This document shows positions 16,586 through 25,500 of a stretch of DNA of 64,000 bases, piece after piece. The notes below the pieces were generated by a model. It saw only the letters and a program-made list of their open reading frames with translations. It ran no database searches and had not been told where the DNA came from. Source of the stretch: Streptomyces curacoi (GTDB lineage: Bacteria; Actinomycetota; Actinomycetes; Streptomycetales; Streptomycetaceae). The position numbers and the translations under genes are program-made. Location of the stretch: the NCBI RefSeq assembly GCF_001513975.1, contig NZ_KQ947985.1, positions 812,266-876,265 on the forward strand, in the 5' to 3' direction. Each line of letters begins with the position of its first letter. Positions within the stretch are counted from its first letter, which is position 1.

Positions 16586-17983
16586 ATGACCGGCAGGACC
16601 GGCAGGACCGGCAGACCAGGCCCGGCGGTCAGTCGGCGTACGTTCATGGGGGTGAGCGTCGGCATCGGTACCGGCGCGCTCACCGCGGTCGGTGCCGGCG
16701 GGGCCCGCGCGGCCGGATCCGGGGCCCCCGCCCAGCGCCGGGGCCACGCCTTCCTCGCCGCCGCCATGGACGCCTACCCCGACCACGGCGCCATCCGCCT
16801 GGCCCAGAGCTACACCGACCAGGCGGGCCTGTTCAGCACCGCCTTCACCTACGACAACGCCCTCGCGATCCTCGCCCACCTCGCCGCGCGGACCCCGGAC
16901 GGGCGGGCCCGGGCCATGGTGCTCGGGGACGCGCTGCTGTACGCCCAGGAGCACGACCCGGCGCACGACGACGGCCGGCTCCGGCAGGCCTACAACGTAG
17001 GGCCGTACACCTTCTACGACGGCTCCCGGCAGCCGGACGGGTTCGTGCGGGCGGACGGCACCGCCAACGTGGGGACGCAGTTCGGCTTCACGGGTACGGC
17101 CGTCGGGGACATGGCGTGGGCCGGGATCGCGCTCGGCGCGCTCGCCCGGCGAACGGGGGAGCGGCGGTTCCTCGCCGGTGCCGTGCGGATCGGGGAGTGG
17201 ATCGAGCGCAACGGCCGTACCGACGAACCCCTCGGCGGGTACAAGTTCGGGGTCGACGGGGCGGGCCAGAAGCTGCCCTTCACCTCCACCGAGCACAACA
17301 CCGACCTCGTCTGTCTCTTCGGGCGGCTCGCTCGGCTCACGGGGGAGGGGGTGTGGCTTGAGCGGCGTGCTCGTGCCCGGGCGTTCGTCGAGAAGATGTG
17401 GGAGCCGGCCGGCGGCTTCTTCTACACCGGGACCAATGACGGGGTGACGGTCAACAAGTCGCCGATCCCCGAGGACACCCAGACCTGGACCCACCTCGCC
17501 CTCGACTCCCGCACCCACGCCCGTTCGCTGGACTGGGCCGCGCGCGAGCTGGCCGTCCTCGACCACGCCGACCGGCCCAACAGCACGGTGCCCGCGGGGC
17601 AGTCGTACGAAGGTGTCACCTTCAGCTCCGCCAGTCTCCTCGCCAACGAGGACGCCCCGATCGCCGACTCCCAGCCCAGGCCGGACCGCAACGGTGTGTG
17701 GTTCGAGGGGACCGCCCATCTCGCACTCGCCCTGCGCGAGCGGCGGGGGCGTGGTGACGAGGCGCGTGCGCGGCGGTTGATCGGCTCGATCGAGCGTGCC
17801 CAGGATCTGCTCGGCCCGGGCCAGACCGTGGGCGGCCGGGCGCTTCCCGAGCGGTCCGGGATCGTGTCGGCGAGCAGCCCGCTGGACACCGGTTTCGGGT
17901 TCGGTTACTACCCTTACCGGCATGTGGGGGCCACTGCCTGGTACGTGATGGCCGTGGCCCGCTTCAATCCGTTGCGGGGCTGA
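16586..17983 (+). CDS. Tat-exported (alpha/alpha)6-barrel-like protein, probable glycosidase or lyase
   Basis: 465 residues, ATG 16586 after GAGGGAGACCC. Twin-arginine signal SRRTFMGVSVG at about 16-26, followed by a hydrophobic Ala/Gly stretch and a likely cut after GGARAA. The mature part is helical with repeated aromatic/acidic motifs (TYDNALAILAHLAA, NVGPYTFYDGS, STEHNTDLVCLFGRLA, GVWFEGTAHLALAL, GFGFGYYPYRHVGATAWY). This is the periodic hairpin pattern of six-hairpin glycosidases. The conserved FEGTAH and EHN motifs look like active-site positions, but no exact GH family could be named. The LacI-type operator upstream supports a role in carbohydrate breakdown. Its stop codon is the first base triplet of a long tandem-repeat array. 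Confidence 0.65.
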   Translation: MTGRTGRTGRPGPAVSRRTFMGVSVGIGTGALTAVGAGGARAAGSGAPAQRRGHAFLAAAMDAYPDHGAIRLAQSYTDQAGLFSTAFTYDNALAILAHLAARTPDGRARAMVLGDALLYAQEHDPAHDDGRLRQAYNVGPYTFYDGSRQPDGFVRADGTANVGTQFGFTGTAVGDMAWAGIALGALARRTGERRFLAGAVRIGEWIERNGRTDEPLGGYKFGVDGAGQKLPFTSTEHNTDLVCLFGRLARLTGEGVWLERRARARAFVEKMWEPAGGFFYTGTNDGVTVNKSPIPEDTQTWTHLALDSRTHARSLDWAARELAVLDHADRPNSTVPAGQSYEGVTFSSASLLANEDAPIADSQPRPDRNGVWFEGTAHLALALRERRGRGDEARARRLIGSIERAQDLLGPGQTVGGRALPERSGIVSASSPLDTGFGFGYYPYRHVGATAWYVMAVARFNPLRG

Positions 17984-18282
17984 AGTCTGTCGTGTGCCGT
18001 GGGCTTGACGTCGGTCGTGTGCTGCGGGCTTGACGTCGGTCGTGTGCCGTGGTCTGAGCCCGGTCGTCTGCCGTGGGTCTGAGGCCGGTCGTCCGGCGTG
18101 GGCTTGACGTCGGTTCGTTTGCCGTGGGTCTGAGGCCGGTCGTCTGCCGTGGGTCTGAGGCCGGTCGTCCGGCGTGGGCTTGACGCCGGTCGTTTGCCGC
18201 GGGTCTGAGGCCGGTCGTTTGCCGCGGGTCTGAGGCCGGTCGTTCGCCGCAGGCCTCGCCCCGGTCGTCTGCCGCCCGGCCC
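17981..18282. repeat. tandem array A: about twelve 25-bp units
   Basis: Imperfect 25-bp units of the type TGAGGCCGGTCGTCTGCCGT plus 5 nt, repeated about 12 times without spacers. The first unit starts exactly at the TGA stop codon of the upstream gene (17981-17983), and most later units also begin with TGA. Variation is mainly transitions (GTCTGCC/GTTTGCC/GTCCGGC). The array has no coding potential of its own. It abuts array B. Confidence 0.85.
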
Positions 18283-18538
18283 TGGTCAGCCGGTGCCGCC
18301 TGGTCGTGGTCAGCCGGTGCCGGCCCGGCAGTGGTCAGCCGATGCCGCCCGGCCCTGGCCAGCAGATGTCGCCGGCCGTGGTCAGCCGACGCCGGCCCGC
18401 CCTCGTCCGCCGGCGCCCGCCCGGTCCTGGTCAGCCGACGCCGGCCCGCCCTCGCCCGCCGATGCCCGCCCGGTCCTGGTCAGCCGATGCCCGCCCGGCC
18501 TGGGCAGCCGACGCCCGCCCGGTCCTGGTCAGCCGACC
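18282..18538. repeat. tandem array B: about ten 24-25-bp units
   Basis: A second array with a different unit, TGGTCAGCCGACGCCCGCCC plus 4-5 nt, about ten copies. It runs into the 3' end of the minus-strand PP2C gene. The TCA in the last GGTCAGCC (18529-18531) is that gene's TGA stop. Together arrays A and B fill the whole 545-bp convergent gap. No terminator hairpin other than repeat-internal pairing is visible. Confidence 0.85.
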
Positions 18539-20910
18539 GGCAGGGGCTGCTCCGCCCAGATCGTCTTGCCGGTGGGGGTCTGGCGGGTGCCCCAGCCCTG
18601 GGTGAGCTGGGCGACCATGTGCAGTCCGCGGCCGCCCTCGTCGTAGGTGCGGGCGCGGCGCAGATGCGGGGCGGTGCTGCTGGCGTCGGACACCTCGCAG
18701 ATCAGGGTGCGGTCCCGGATCAGGCGCAGTCCGATGGGGACGTCGCCGTACCGGATGGCGTTGGTGACCAGCTCGCTCACCACCAGCTCGGTGACGAACG
18801 CCGCCTCCTGAAGCCCCCACGCCGCGAGCTGCCGCGAGGCCTGCGCGCGGGCGTCGGCCACGATCGCGGGGTCGGACGGCAGGGCCCAGGCGGCGACCTG
18901 GTCGGCGTGCAGGGCGCGGGTGCGGGCGAGGAGGAGCGCCACGTCGTCGGCGGGGCTCTCGGGGAGCAGGGCGTCGAGGACGGCGTCACAGCTGGCTTCC
19001 AGCGAGGGGACCGTGGCGGCCAGGGCCTGGCAGAGCCGTTCGAGGCCGAGGCCGACATCGCGGTCGCGGGCGATCAGGCCGTCGGTGTAGAAGGCGAGCA
19101 GGCTGCCCTCGGGCAGTTCCAGCTCGGTCGCCTCGAAGGGCAGGCCGCCCACGCCGAGCAGTGGGCCGGGGGTGAGGCGGACGATGCTGACCGATCCGTC
19201 GGGCAGCAGTACGGCGGGCGGGACGTGGCCGGCGCTGGCCAGGGTGCAGATCCGGGAGACCGGGTCGTAGACGGCGTACAGGCAGGTCGCGCCGACGCCG
19301 CCGGTGTACGGCAGGTCCCGGACGATGTTGTCGTCGTCCGAGGTGAGATGGGTGACCAGGTCGTCGAGATGGGTGAGGAGCTCGTCCGGGGGCAGATCCA
19401 CGTCGGCGAGGGTGCGTACGGCGGTGCGCAGCCGTCCCATCGTGGCGGAGGCGTGGATGCCGTGTCCGACGACGTCGCCGACGACCAGGGCGACGCGGGT
19501 GCCGGACAGCGGTACGACGTCGAACCAGTCGCCGCCCACGCCGGCGCCCGTGCCGGCGGGCAGATAGCGGTACGCCACCTCGACGGCCGCCTGCTGGGGC
19601 AGGTCCCGGGGGAGGAGGCTGCGCTGGAGGGTGAGCGCGTTGGTGCGTTCGCGGGTGTAGCGGCGGGCGTTGTCGACGCCGACGGCCGCCCGGCCCGCGA
19701 GTTCCTCGGCGAGGACCAGGTCGTCCTGCTGGAAGGGCGGCGAGCCCTTGGCACGGACGAAGACCGCGACCCCGAGGATGATCCCCCGGGCCCGCAGCGG
19801 CACCGCCATGACCGAGTGGAAGCCGTGCTCCCGGACCACGGCGGCCCGCGCCTCGTGCGCGGCGACCCACCGGGTGAAGTCGGGGTCCTCCTTGCCGCTG
19901 AGCACGGGCCGCCCGCCGGCCAGCGAACGGGCGGGCGGCGAGAACGGGGGATAGGTGTCGATGCCGCCGAGCTCGACGGCGGCCTCCGGCACGTCCGCGC
20001 CCTCGGTGACGGACTGGTGCGCGACCCGGCGCAGCACCACGGCGGCGTCGACCGGCCCCGGCACCGGCTCCTCCCCGCGCATCACGGAGTCGAGCAGGTC
20101 CACGCTGGCGAAGTCGGCCAGCCGCGGGACGGCCAGGTCGGCGAGCTCCTGGGCGGTGCGGCCGACGTTCAGGGTGGTGCCGACGCGGGTGCCCGCCTCG
20201 TTCAGCAGGGCCAGCCGCTGCCGGGCCGCGTACTGCTCGCTGCTGTCGAAGGCGGCGGTGCCGACCCCGGCCACCTCGCCGGAGCCGGGGTCCCGGACGG
20301 GCCACAGCTCCACGATCCAGGAGCGCCGGCGGGCGGCGGCGGAGGAGGGCGGGGCCGGGGTGAACACCTCGTACCGCATCGGTACGGCTTCCTCGGCGAC
20401 CCGCCGGACGCACCGCAGGAACCCCTCGTCGGACCTGGCGTCGCCGAGCGGGTCGGCCCGCGCGCCCGAGTTCAGCCGCCACGAGTCCGACGAGGCGTTG
20501 TAGGTGGACAGGGCGATCGAGGACTGCGCGAAGGCCCACTCCAGCATGCGCCGGTCGCGGGCCGAGCCGGCGGTGCCCGTGGCGGCGGTGACGACGAACG
20601 CCTGGGTCGCGTCGGCGCGGTCCAGCAAGGGGCGGGCGTGCAGGGTCAGTTCCACGCGGTGGCCGTCGCGGTGCCGGAGCGCCGCCGTGCCCGTCCACTC
20701 CTGGGAGCCGACCGCGGTGAAGCCGGTCGCCTCCCGGTCCACGAGGAGGTCGGCCGCGGCCCGTCCCACGGCCTCGGAGGCGCGGTACCCGAGCAGACGC
20801 CGGGCTCCCTCGCTCCATCCCGTGACGACGCCCTCCAGGCTGATGGTGGCGGTAGCGGCATCTGGTGACCACCCGTAGTGACCGAGCTCCTGATCAAAAG
20901 TGGCCATCAC
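18529..20910 (-). CDS. PAS/GAF sensor PP2C phosphatase with C-terminal HATPase (RsbU-RsbW-like switch)
   Basis: 793 residues from GTG 20910 (ATG 20907 equally possible; no clear ribosome-binding site). Order: PAS near 15-130 (ISLEGVVTGWSEGARRLLGYRASEAVG), a second PAS-like segment to about 270, GAF near 290-430, a SpoIIE-type PP2C domain near 440-655 (GGDWFDVVPL, GDVVGHGIHASATMG, FYTDGLIARD), and an RsbW-type HATPase at about 670-790 with N box ELVTNAIRYG and G box DEGGRGLHMV. Such multi-domain proteins dephosphorylate anti-anti-sigma factors and bind or phosphorylate partners to tune alternative sigma factors. The protein is soluble. No anti-anti-sigma gene lies beside it, so its partner is encoded elsewhere. 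Confidence 0.88.
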   Translation of the reverse strand: MMATFDQELGHYGWSPDAATATISLEGVVTGWSEGARRLLGYRASEAVGRAAADLLVDREATGFTAVGSQEWTGTAALRHRDGHRVELTLHARPLLDRADATQAFVVTAATGTAGSARDRRMLEWAFAQSSIALSTYNASSDSWRLNSGARADPLGDARSDEGFLRCVRRVAEEAVPMRYEVFTPAPPSSAAARRRSWIVELWPVRDPGSGEVAGVGTAAFDSSEQYAARQRLALLNEAGTRVGTTLNVGRTAQELADLAVPRLADFASVDLLDSVMRGEEPVPGPVDAAVVLRRVAHQSVTEGADVPEAAVELGGIDTYPPFSPPARSLAGGRPVLSGKEDPDFTRWVAAHEARAAVVREHGFHSVMAVPLRARGIILGVAVFVRAKGSPPFQQDDLVLAEELAGRAAVGVDNARRYTRERTNALTLQRSLLPRDLPQQAAVEVAYRYLPAGTGAGVGGDWFDVVPLSGTRVALVVGDVVGHGIHASATMGRLRTAVRTLADVDLPPDELLTHLDDLVTHLTSDDDNIVRDLPYTGGVGATCLYAVYDPVSRICTLASAGHVPPAVLLPDGSVSIVRLTPGPLLGVGGLPFEATELELPEGSLLAFYTDGLIARDRDVGLGLERLCQALAATVPSLEASCDAVLDALLPESPADDVALLLARTRALHADQVAAWALPSDPAIVADARAQASRQLAAWGLQEAAFVTELVVSELVTNAIRYGDVPIGLRLIRDRTLICEVSDASSTAPHLRRARTYDEGGRGLHMVAQLTQGWGTRQTPTGKTIWAEQPLPVG

Positions 20911-20990
20911 TGCTCAATTCGCGCCGGTGATGTTACTCACGGTTCCAGCGTGCGCGTCACGCGAGCATCGGACAAGTCGGATTCCCGTGC

Positions 20991-21085
20991 ATGGAGATGC
21001 CCTGGACATGCCTCTGGAGATGCCTCTGGAGATGCCTCTGGAGATGCCTCTGAGATGCCCCAGCAGGTGCCCCCTGGAGATGCCT
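20991..21085. repeat. 12-bp direct repeats in a divergent promoter region
   Basis: CTGGAGATGCCT is repeated in tandem (four near-perfect copies at about 21012-21058) with degenerate copies on both sides (ATGGAGATGCCC at 20991-21002, CTGGAGATGCCT at 21074-21085). They lie in the 281-bp gap between the minus-strand PP2C gene and the plus-strand glycosyltransferase. They could be slipped-strand expansion or iterated binding sites. TAGCAT at 21147-21152 is a possible -10 for the glycosyltransferase. Confidence 0.7.
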
Positions 21086-21191
21086 GTCACCGAGAACGCG
21101 CTGCGCGGCAAAACGGCGTACTCAAGACGTCCCCACCGTGAACGACTAGCATCCGCCGGTAGTTGCAGCCGGGACGAAATGAGGGCAGGGC

Positions 21192-22088
21192 ATGGCGGAG
21201 CCGAGGATCGCCGTCGCCGTGGTGAGCATGGGCAACCGCCCCGCCGAGGTCGACGCGCTGCTCCGGTCCGTGGCCAAGCAGGATCTCGCCCCGGCGCGGA
21301 TCGTCGTCGTCGGCAACGGCTGCCCGCTGCCCGAGTTCGCCGAGCGGCTGGCGCTGCCCGGCGAGGTCACGCCGATCGAGCTGGAGGAGAACCTGGGCTG
21401 TCCGGGCGGCCGGAACGTGGCCCTCGGCCGCCTGCGCGAGTTCGGGGACGTCGACGTCGTCGTCGAGCTGGACGACGACGGGCTGCTCGTCGACGCCGAC
21501 GTCCTGCGCCGCGTACGCGATCTGTACGCCGCCGACGACCGGCTCGGCATCGTCGGCTTCCGCATCGCCGACGAGCACGGCGAGACACAGCAGCGGCACG
21601 TGCCGAGGATCGGCAGGTCGGATCCGCTGCGGGGCGGCTATGTCACCGGCTTCCTCGGCGGCGGCCACGCGCTGCGCATGGCGATGCTGGCGGAGACCGG
21701 GGACTGGCCCGCCGAGTTCTTCTTCGCCCACGAGGAGACCGACCTGGCCTGGCGGGCCGCCGACGCGGGCTGGCGCATCCTCTACGCCCCCGAACTCCTG
21801 CTCCAGCACCCGAAGACCTCGCCCGCCCGGCACGCCATCTACTACCGGGTGAACGCCCGCAACCGGGTCTGGCTGACCCGCCGCCGACTGCCGCTCGCGC
21901 TCATCCCCGTGCATCTCGGGGTCTGGATGCTCCTCACCCTCGTACGCAACCGGTCCTCGCCCGCCGGGCTGCGCGCCTGGTTCGGCGGCTTCCTGGAGGG
22001 CCTGCGGGAGCCGGCCGGTGAGCGGCGGCCGATGCGGTGGCGCACGGTGTGGCGGCTCTGCCGGCTGGGACGGCCGCCGGTCATCTGA
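21192..22088 (+). CDS. family 2 glycosyltransferase
   Basis: 298 residues, ATG 21192 with AGGGCAGG just upstream. GT-A fold: IAVAVVSMGNRPAEVDALLRSV at the N-terminus, nucleotide-binding IVVVGNGCPLPEF, LEENLGCPGGRNVAL, and the divalent-metal motif ELDDDG near residue 95. GYVTGFLGGGHALR and EFFFAHEETDLAWRAADAGW are the acceptor/ED motifs of rhamnosyl- and galactofuranosyl-type GT2 enzymes. A hydrophobic segment near 240-260 may sit on the membrane. The substrate is unknown. Nothing next to it forms a polysaccharide cluster, and a hairpin terminator follows. Confidence 0.88.
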   Translation: MAEPRIAVAVVSMGNRPAEVDALLRSVAKQDLAPARIVVVGNGCPLPEFAERLALPGEVTPIELEENLGCPGGRNVALGRLREFGDVDVVVELDDDGLLVDADVLRRVRDLYAADDRLGIVGFRIADEHGETQQRHVPRIGRSDPLRGGYVTGFLGGGHALRMAMLAETGDWPAEFFFAHEETDLAWRAADAGWRILYAPELLLQHPKTSPARHAIYYRVNARNRVWLTRRRLPLALIPVHLGVWMLLTLVRNRSSPAGLRAWFGGFLEGLREPAGERRPMRWRTVWRLCRLGRPPVI

Positions 22089-22529
22089 CAGCAGGCCATG
22101 GGAAGGCCGTGGGCAGGCCGTGGGAAGGGACGCGGGCCCCGGTCGTTCACCTCCGCCGACCGGGACCCGGATGCGTCCGCGGATCCGGCCGCGGCGGCGA
22201 CACTCCCCCGAGTTACGCGTTCTACGCGCGCACCGTCGGGCCAGATCCGATGAAGTGATCACATCAGGCCGCACCAACGGATCGCTAACATGTGGCCAAC
22301 GATGTTCCGTTTCGGTGTCGTTCAATTGGCGCGAAGTCGACGGACGGTACCGGGAAACGGCCCGGATGGGAACGGTTTCCGGCCGACAGACGTCAAGAAG
22401 TGGGTGGCGGGAAACCGTCGTACATGGGGCGGATCTTCGCCAGGCACGGTGGTTTGACGTCGTGCGGTGGTCTCCGTCGTGGAGCGCGGGTGCGGGTGCG
22501 GGCCCGCCGCGTGGGAAGGCAGTGGCGGC
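22089..22529. other. intergenic region between glycosyltransferase and SARP gene
   Basis: 440 bp. Contents: degenerate repeats of AGGCCGTGGG at 22093-22130; a hairpin CCCGGTCG/CGACCGGG (22138-22145 and 22157-22164) that should terminate the glycosyltransferase; an 8-bp palindrome GTGATCAC (22255-22262) inside a wider imperfect inverted repeat; and GGAAAC/GTTTCC half-sites at 22353-22358 and 22375-22380 that may be an operator for the SARP gene. No convincing ORF. Local AT content is higher near 22250-22330, as expected for a regulatory region. Confidence 0.4.
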
Positions 22530-25500
22530 GTGAAGCGGTGCGAGCTGCGGTTCGGACTGCTGGGGCCGCCGGTTCTCTACGAGATCGAGCGGGTCCAGCC
22601 GGTCCAGCCGGTCCAGCCGGTCCGGAACGGTTCCTACGACGGCCAGGGCCCCGACGACGACTCCGCGGGCGCGCCCGACCGCGCCGTCCGCACCATCCGC
22701 AGCCCCAAGGTGCGGGCCCTGCTCGCCGCGCTGCTGCTCGAAGGCGGTCGGGTCGTCTCCGTGGCGTCACTGACGGACGCGCTGTGGGGCGGGGCCCCGC
22801 CCGCGTCCGCGCGTGCCTCGCTGCACAACCACGTGGCCCGGCTGCGGCGGCTGCTCGACGACCCCGACCGGCTGCGGGCGGTGCCGCCCGGCTATGTGCT
22901 GCGCGTCGACGAGGGCGAGCTGGACGTCGACGTCTTCGTGAGCGGCGTCGCCGCGGCCCGCGCCGCGCATGCCGGGCGGGACTGGGAGCGCACGGTGCGC
23001 GAGTCCACGGCGGCGCTGGCGCTGTGGCGGGGTACGCCGCTGTCCGGCCTGCCCGCCGAGGTCGGCGGTTACGCCCTCGTGCAGCGGCTTCAGGAGGCAC
23101 GGCTGCTGCTCCTGGAGTGGCTCCACGACGCCGAGCTGGCCGTCGCCGGCCCACGACTCGGCGCCCTGATACCGGAACTGGCGGCACTGGCCGCCGAGCA
23201 CCCCCTGCGCGAGTCCTTCCACCGCCACCTGATGCTCGCCCTCCACCGCACCGGCCGCCGTGCCGAGGCCCTGGCCGTCCACCGTGATCTGCGTACGCGA
23301 CTGATCGAGGAACTCGGTGTGGAGCCGGGGGCGGGCGTGCAAGCGGCGCATGTGGAGGTGCTGCGAGGCGATTCGGAGCCGGAATCCGGCCGGAATCTGC
23401 CAGGAGCCGTGAAGGGCGCAACCTGCGAGGCGGGCATGCCGACCGGTCGGTCCCTCCATGTGGCGGAAGCGTCTGCCGCTGCGGCCGTCGGCGGTGCGGA
23501 GGAGTCGGCTGTTCCGGCGTTGCGGGAATCGAGCGGCCCCCACCCCGCCCAACTCCCCCCGCCTCCCGCCCACTTCACCGGCCGTGCCGCCGCCCTGCGC
23601 GACCTGCTCCGCAGCCTCGACCCCGCTCTGACCGGGCGGCCCATCCGCACGGTCGCCGTCATCAGCGGTATGGCCGGTGTCGGCAAGAGCGCGCTCGCGC
23701 TGCAGGCCGCGCATGGGTTGGCGAATCGTTTCCCTGACGGGCAGCTCTACGTCAATCTGCACGGCGCCACCCCCGGCATGCCCCCGCTCACCCCCGGCCA
23801 GGCCCTCACCGCACTGCTCCGCGACCTCGGCGCCGACCCCCGCTCCATCCCCGAACACCCGGACGCGGCCACCGCCTTGCTGCGCTCGCTGCTCGCACCG
23901 ACCCGCACGCTCCTGGTCCTGGACGACGCCGCCAACGCCGCGCAGGTACGGCCGCTGCTCCCGGCCGGCCCCCACTGCGCGGTGATCGTCACCAGCCGCT
24001 CTCCGCTGACCGCCCTGGACGGCGTCCGCCGCTTCCCGCTCACCCCCCTGAACGCCGAGGACAGCGCGGCCCTGCTGCGTGCGGCCTCGGGGCGCGACGG
24101 CCGTGAGGCCCATGACGCCGTCGATGATGCCGTCGGCGGCGAAGGCGGGCTGGACGGCGACGGCATCGACGCCGTTCACCCCCTCGTCGCACTGACCGGC
24201 GGCCTCCCCCTCGCCCTGCGCGTCGTCGCCGCCCGGCTGGCCGCACGACGCGCCCTCACCCCGGACGTACTGGCCGAGCAACTGGCCGCCACCGAGGGCA
24301 GGCTGCACCACCTGGAATACGACGACCTGAGCGTCCGCCGCTCCCTCGCCGTCGCCCACGACGCCCTCGCCGCCTCCGACCGCGTGGCCGACCGGGACGC
24401 CGCCCTCGCCCTGCGCCGGATCGGCGCCCTCGACCTGCCCACGTACGGCGCACCCCTGCTGGCCCGCCTCACCGGCACCGACGAGCGCCGTGCCGAGGCC
24501 GCCCTCGACCGCCTCGTCGACGTGGCCCTGCTGGAGGAGACGGCGTACGGCCGCTACGCCCCGCACGACCTGATCCGCGACTTCGCCCGCGAGCTGGCCC
24601 GGGAGGAGGGCGACGGCGACGCGACCCTCACCGCCCTGCGCTGGTACGCCGCCGTCGCCGAGCGTGCCCTGACCGCGGTCGTCGAGCCGGGCCTGGATCA
24701 GGACGACCGCCTTCGGCCCACCGCGGCGCAGCCGCCCGAGCATGCCGACCACGTCCGTGCCGTGCCGGCCTTCCGGGGTTCCGACGAGGCGTTCGCCTGG
24801 GGGGAGCGGGAGTCGGAGAACGTCGTCGCGCTCGCCGAGCGCTACGCCGACGTCCCCGACGACCTTATGGCGGCCCACCTCTCCACCCTCATCCGCCTCT
24901 TCTTCCCCTACGTCCAGCGCAGCGGCCGCGTCGCCGAGATGGAGGTGCTGGGCCGGGCCGCGCTGCGTGTGGCACGGCGGCTCGGCGACGAGGCGGCCGA
25001 GGCGTACGCCCTGAACGACCTCGCCGGCCTGCACTTCCTGACCGGCCGCCAGTCCGAGGCCCTCGACCTCAACGACCGTGCCCTGACGATCTGGCGGCGG
25101 CTCGGGGTGGTCTCCTGGATGCGCCGCTGCCTCAACAACCGGGGCCTGCTGCTCGAAGGGCTCGGCCGCCACGCCGAGTCCGGTCGGGCGCTGCGTCAGA
25201 GCCTTGAGTACTCACGGCAGTTGAACGACCCGCACGGTGAGGCCGTGACCTACAGCCACCTCGGCAACCTGTACGAGCACACCGACCCCCGGGCGGCCAT
25301 CGAGCAGCACCGCCGCTCGCTCGCCATCGGCGACGAGATCGGCAACGTCATCGTGCAGCACTCCGCCCACTGCAACATCGGCTACGCCCACCTCACCCTC
25401 GGCGAACCGGCGGCAGCGGCCGCGCACTTCGAGGAGAGCCTGCGCATCCTCGGCGGCCACGGCGACTGGCACGGCGAGTCCCAGACCCGTCTCGGCCTGG

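Noticed and set aside
10049..16600. Integrative element with attL/attR at tRNA-Thr
   Set aside because: No integrase or excisionase and no second copy of the tRNA 3' end found in the window; tRNA proximity alone is not enough.
17981..18538. CRISPR array
   Set aside because: Units are contiguous, with no unique spacers, no conserved palindromic repeat and no cas genes.
18331..20868. 845-residue plus-strand open frame
   Set aside because: It starts inside tandem array B and runs antisense to the PP2C gene; no recognisable motif.
22767..25172. 801-residue minus-strand frame opposite the SARP gene
   Set aside because: Shadow frame with Gly/Val/Glu bias and no domain; the SARP reading has BTAD, NB-ARC and TPR motifs.
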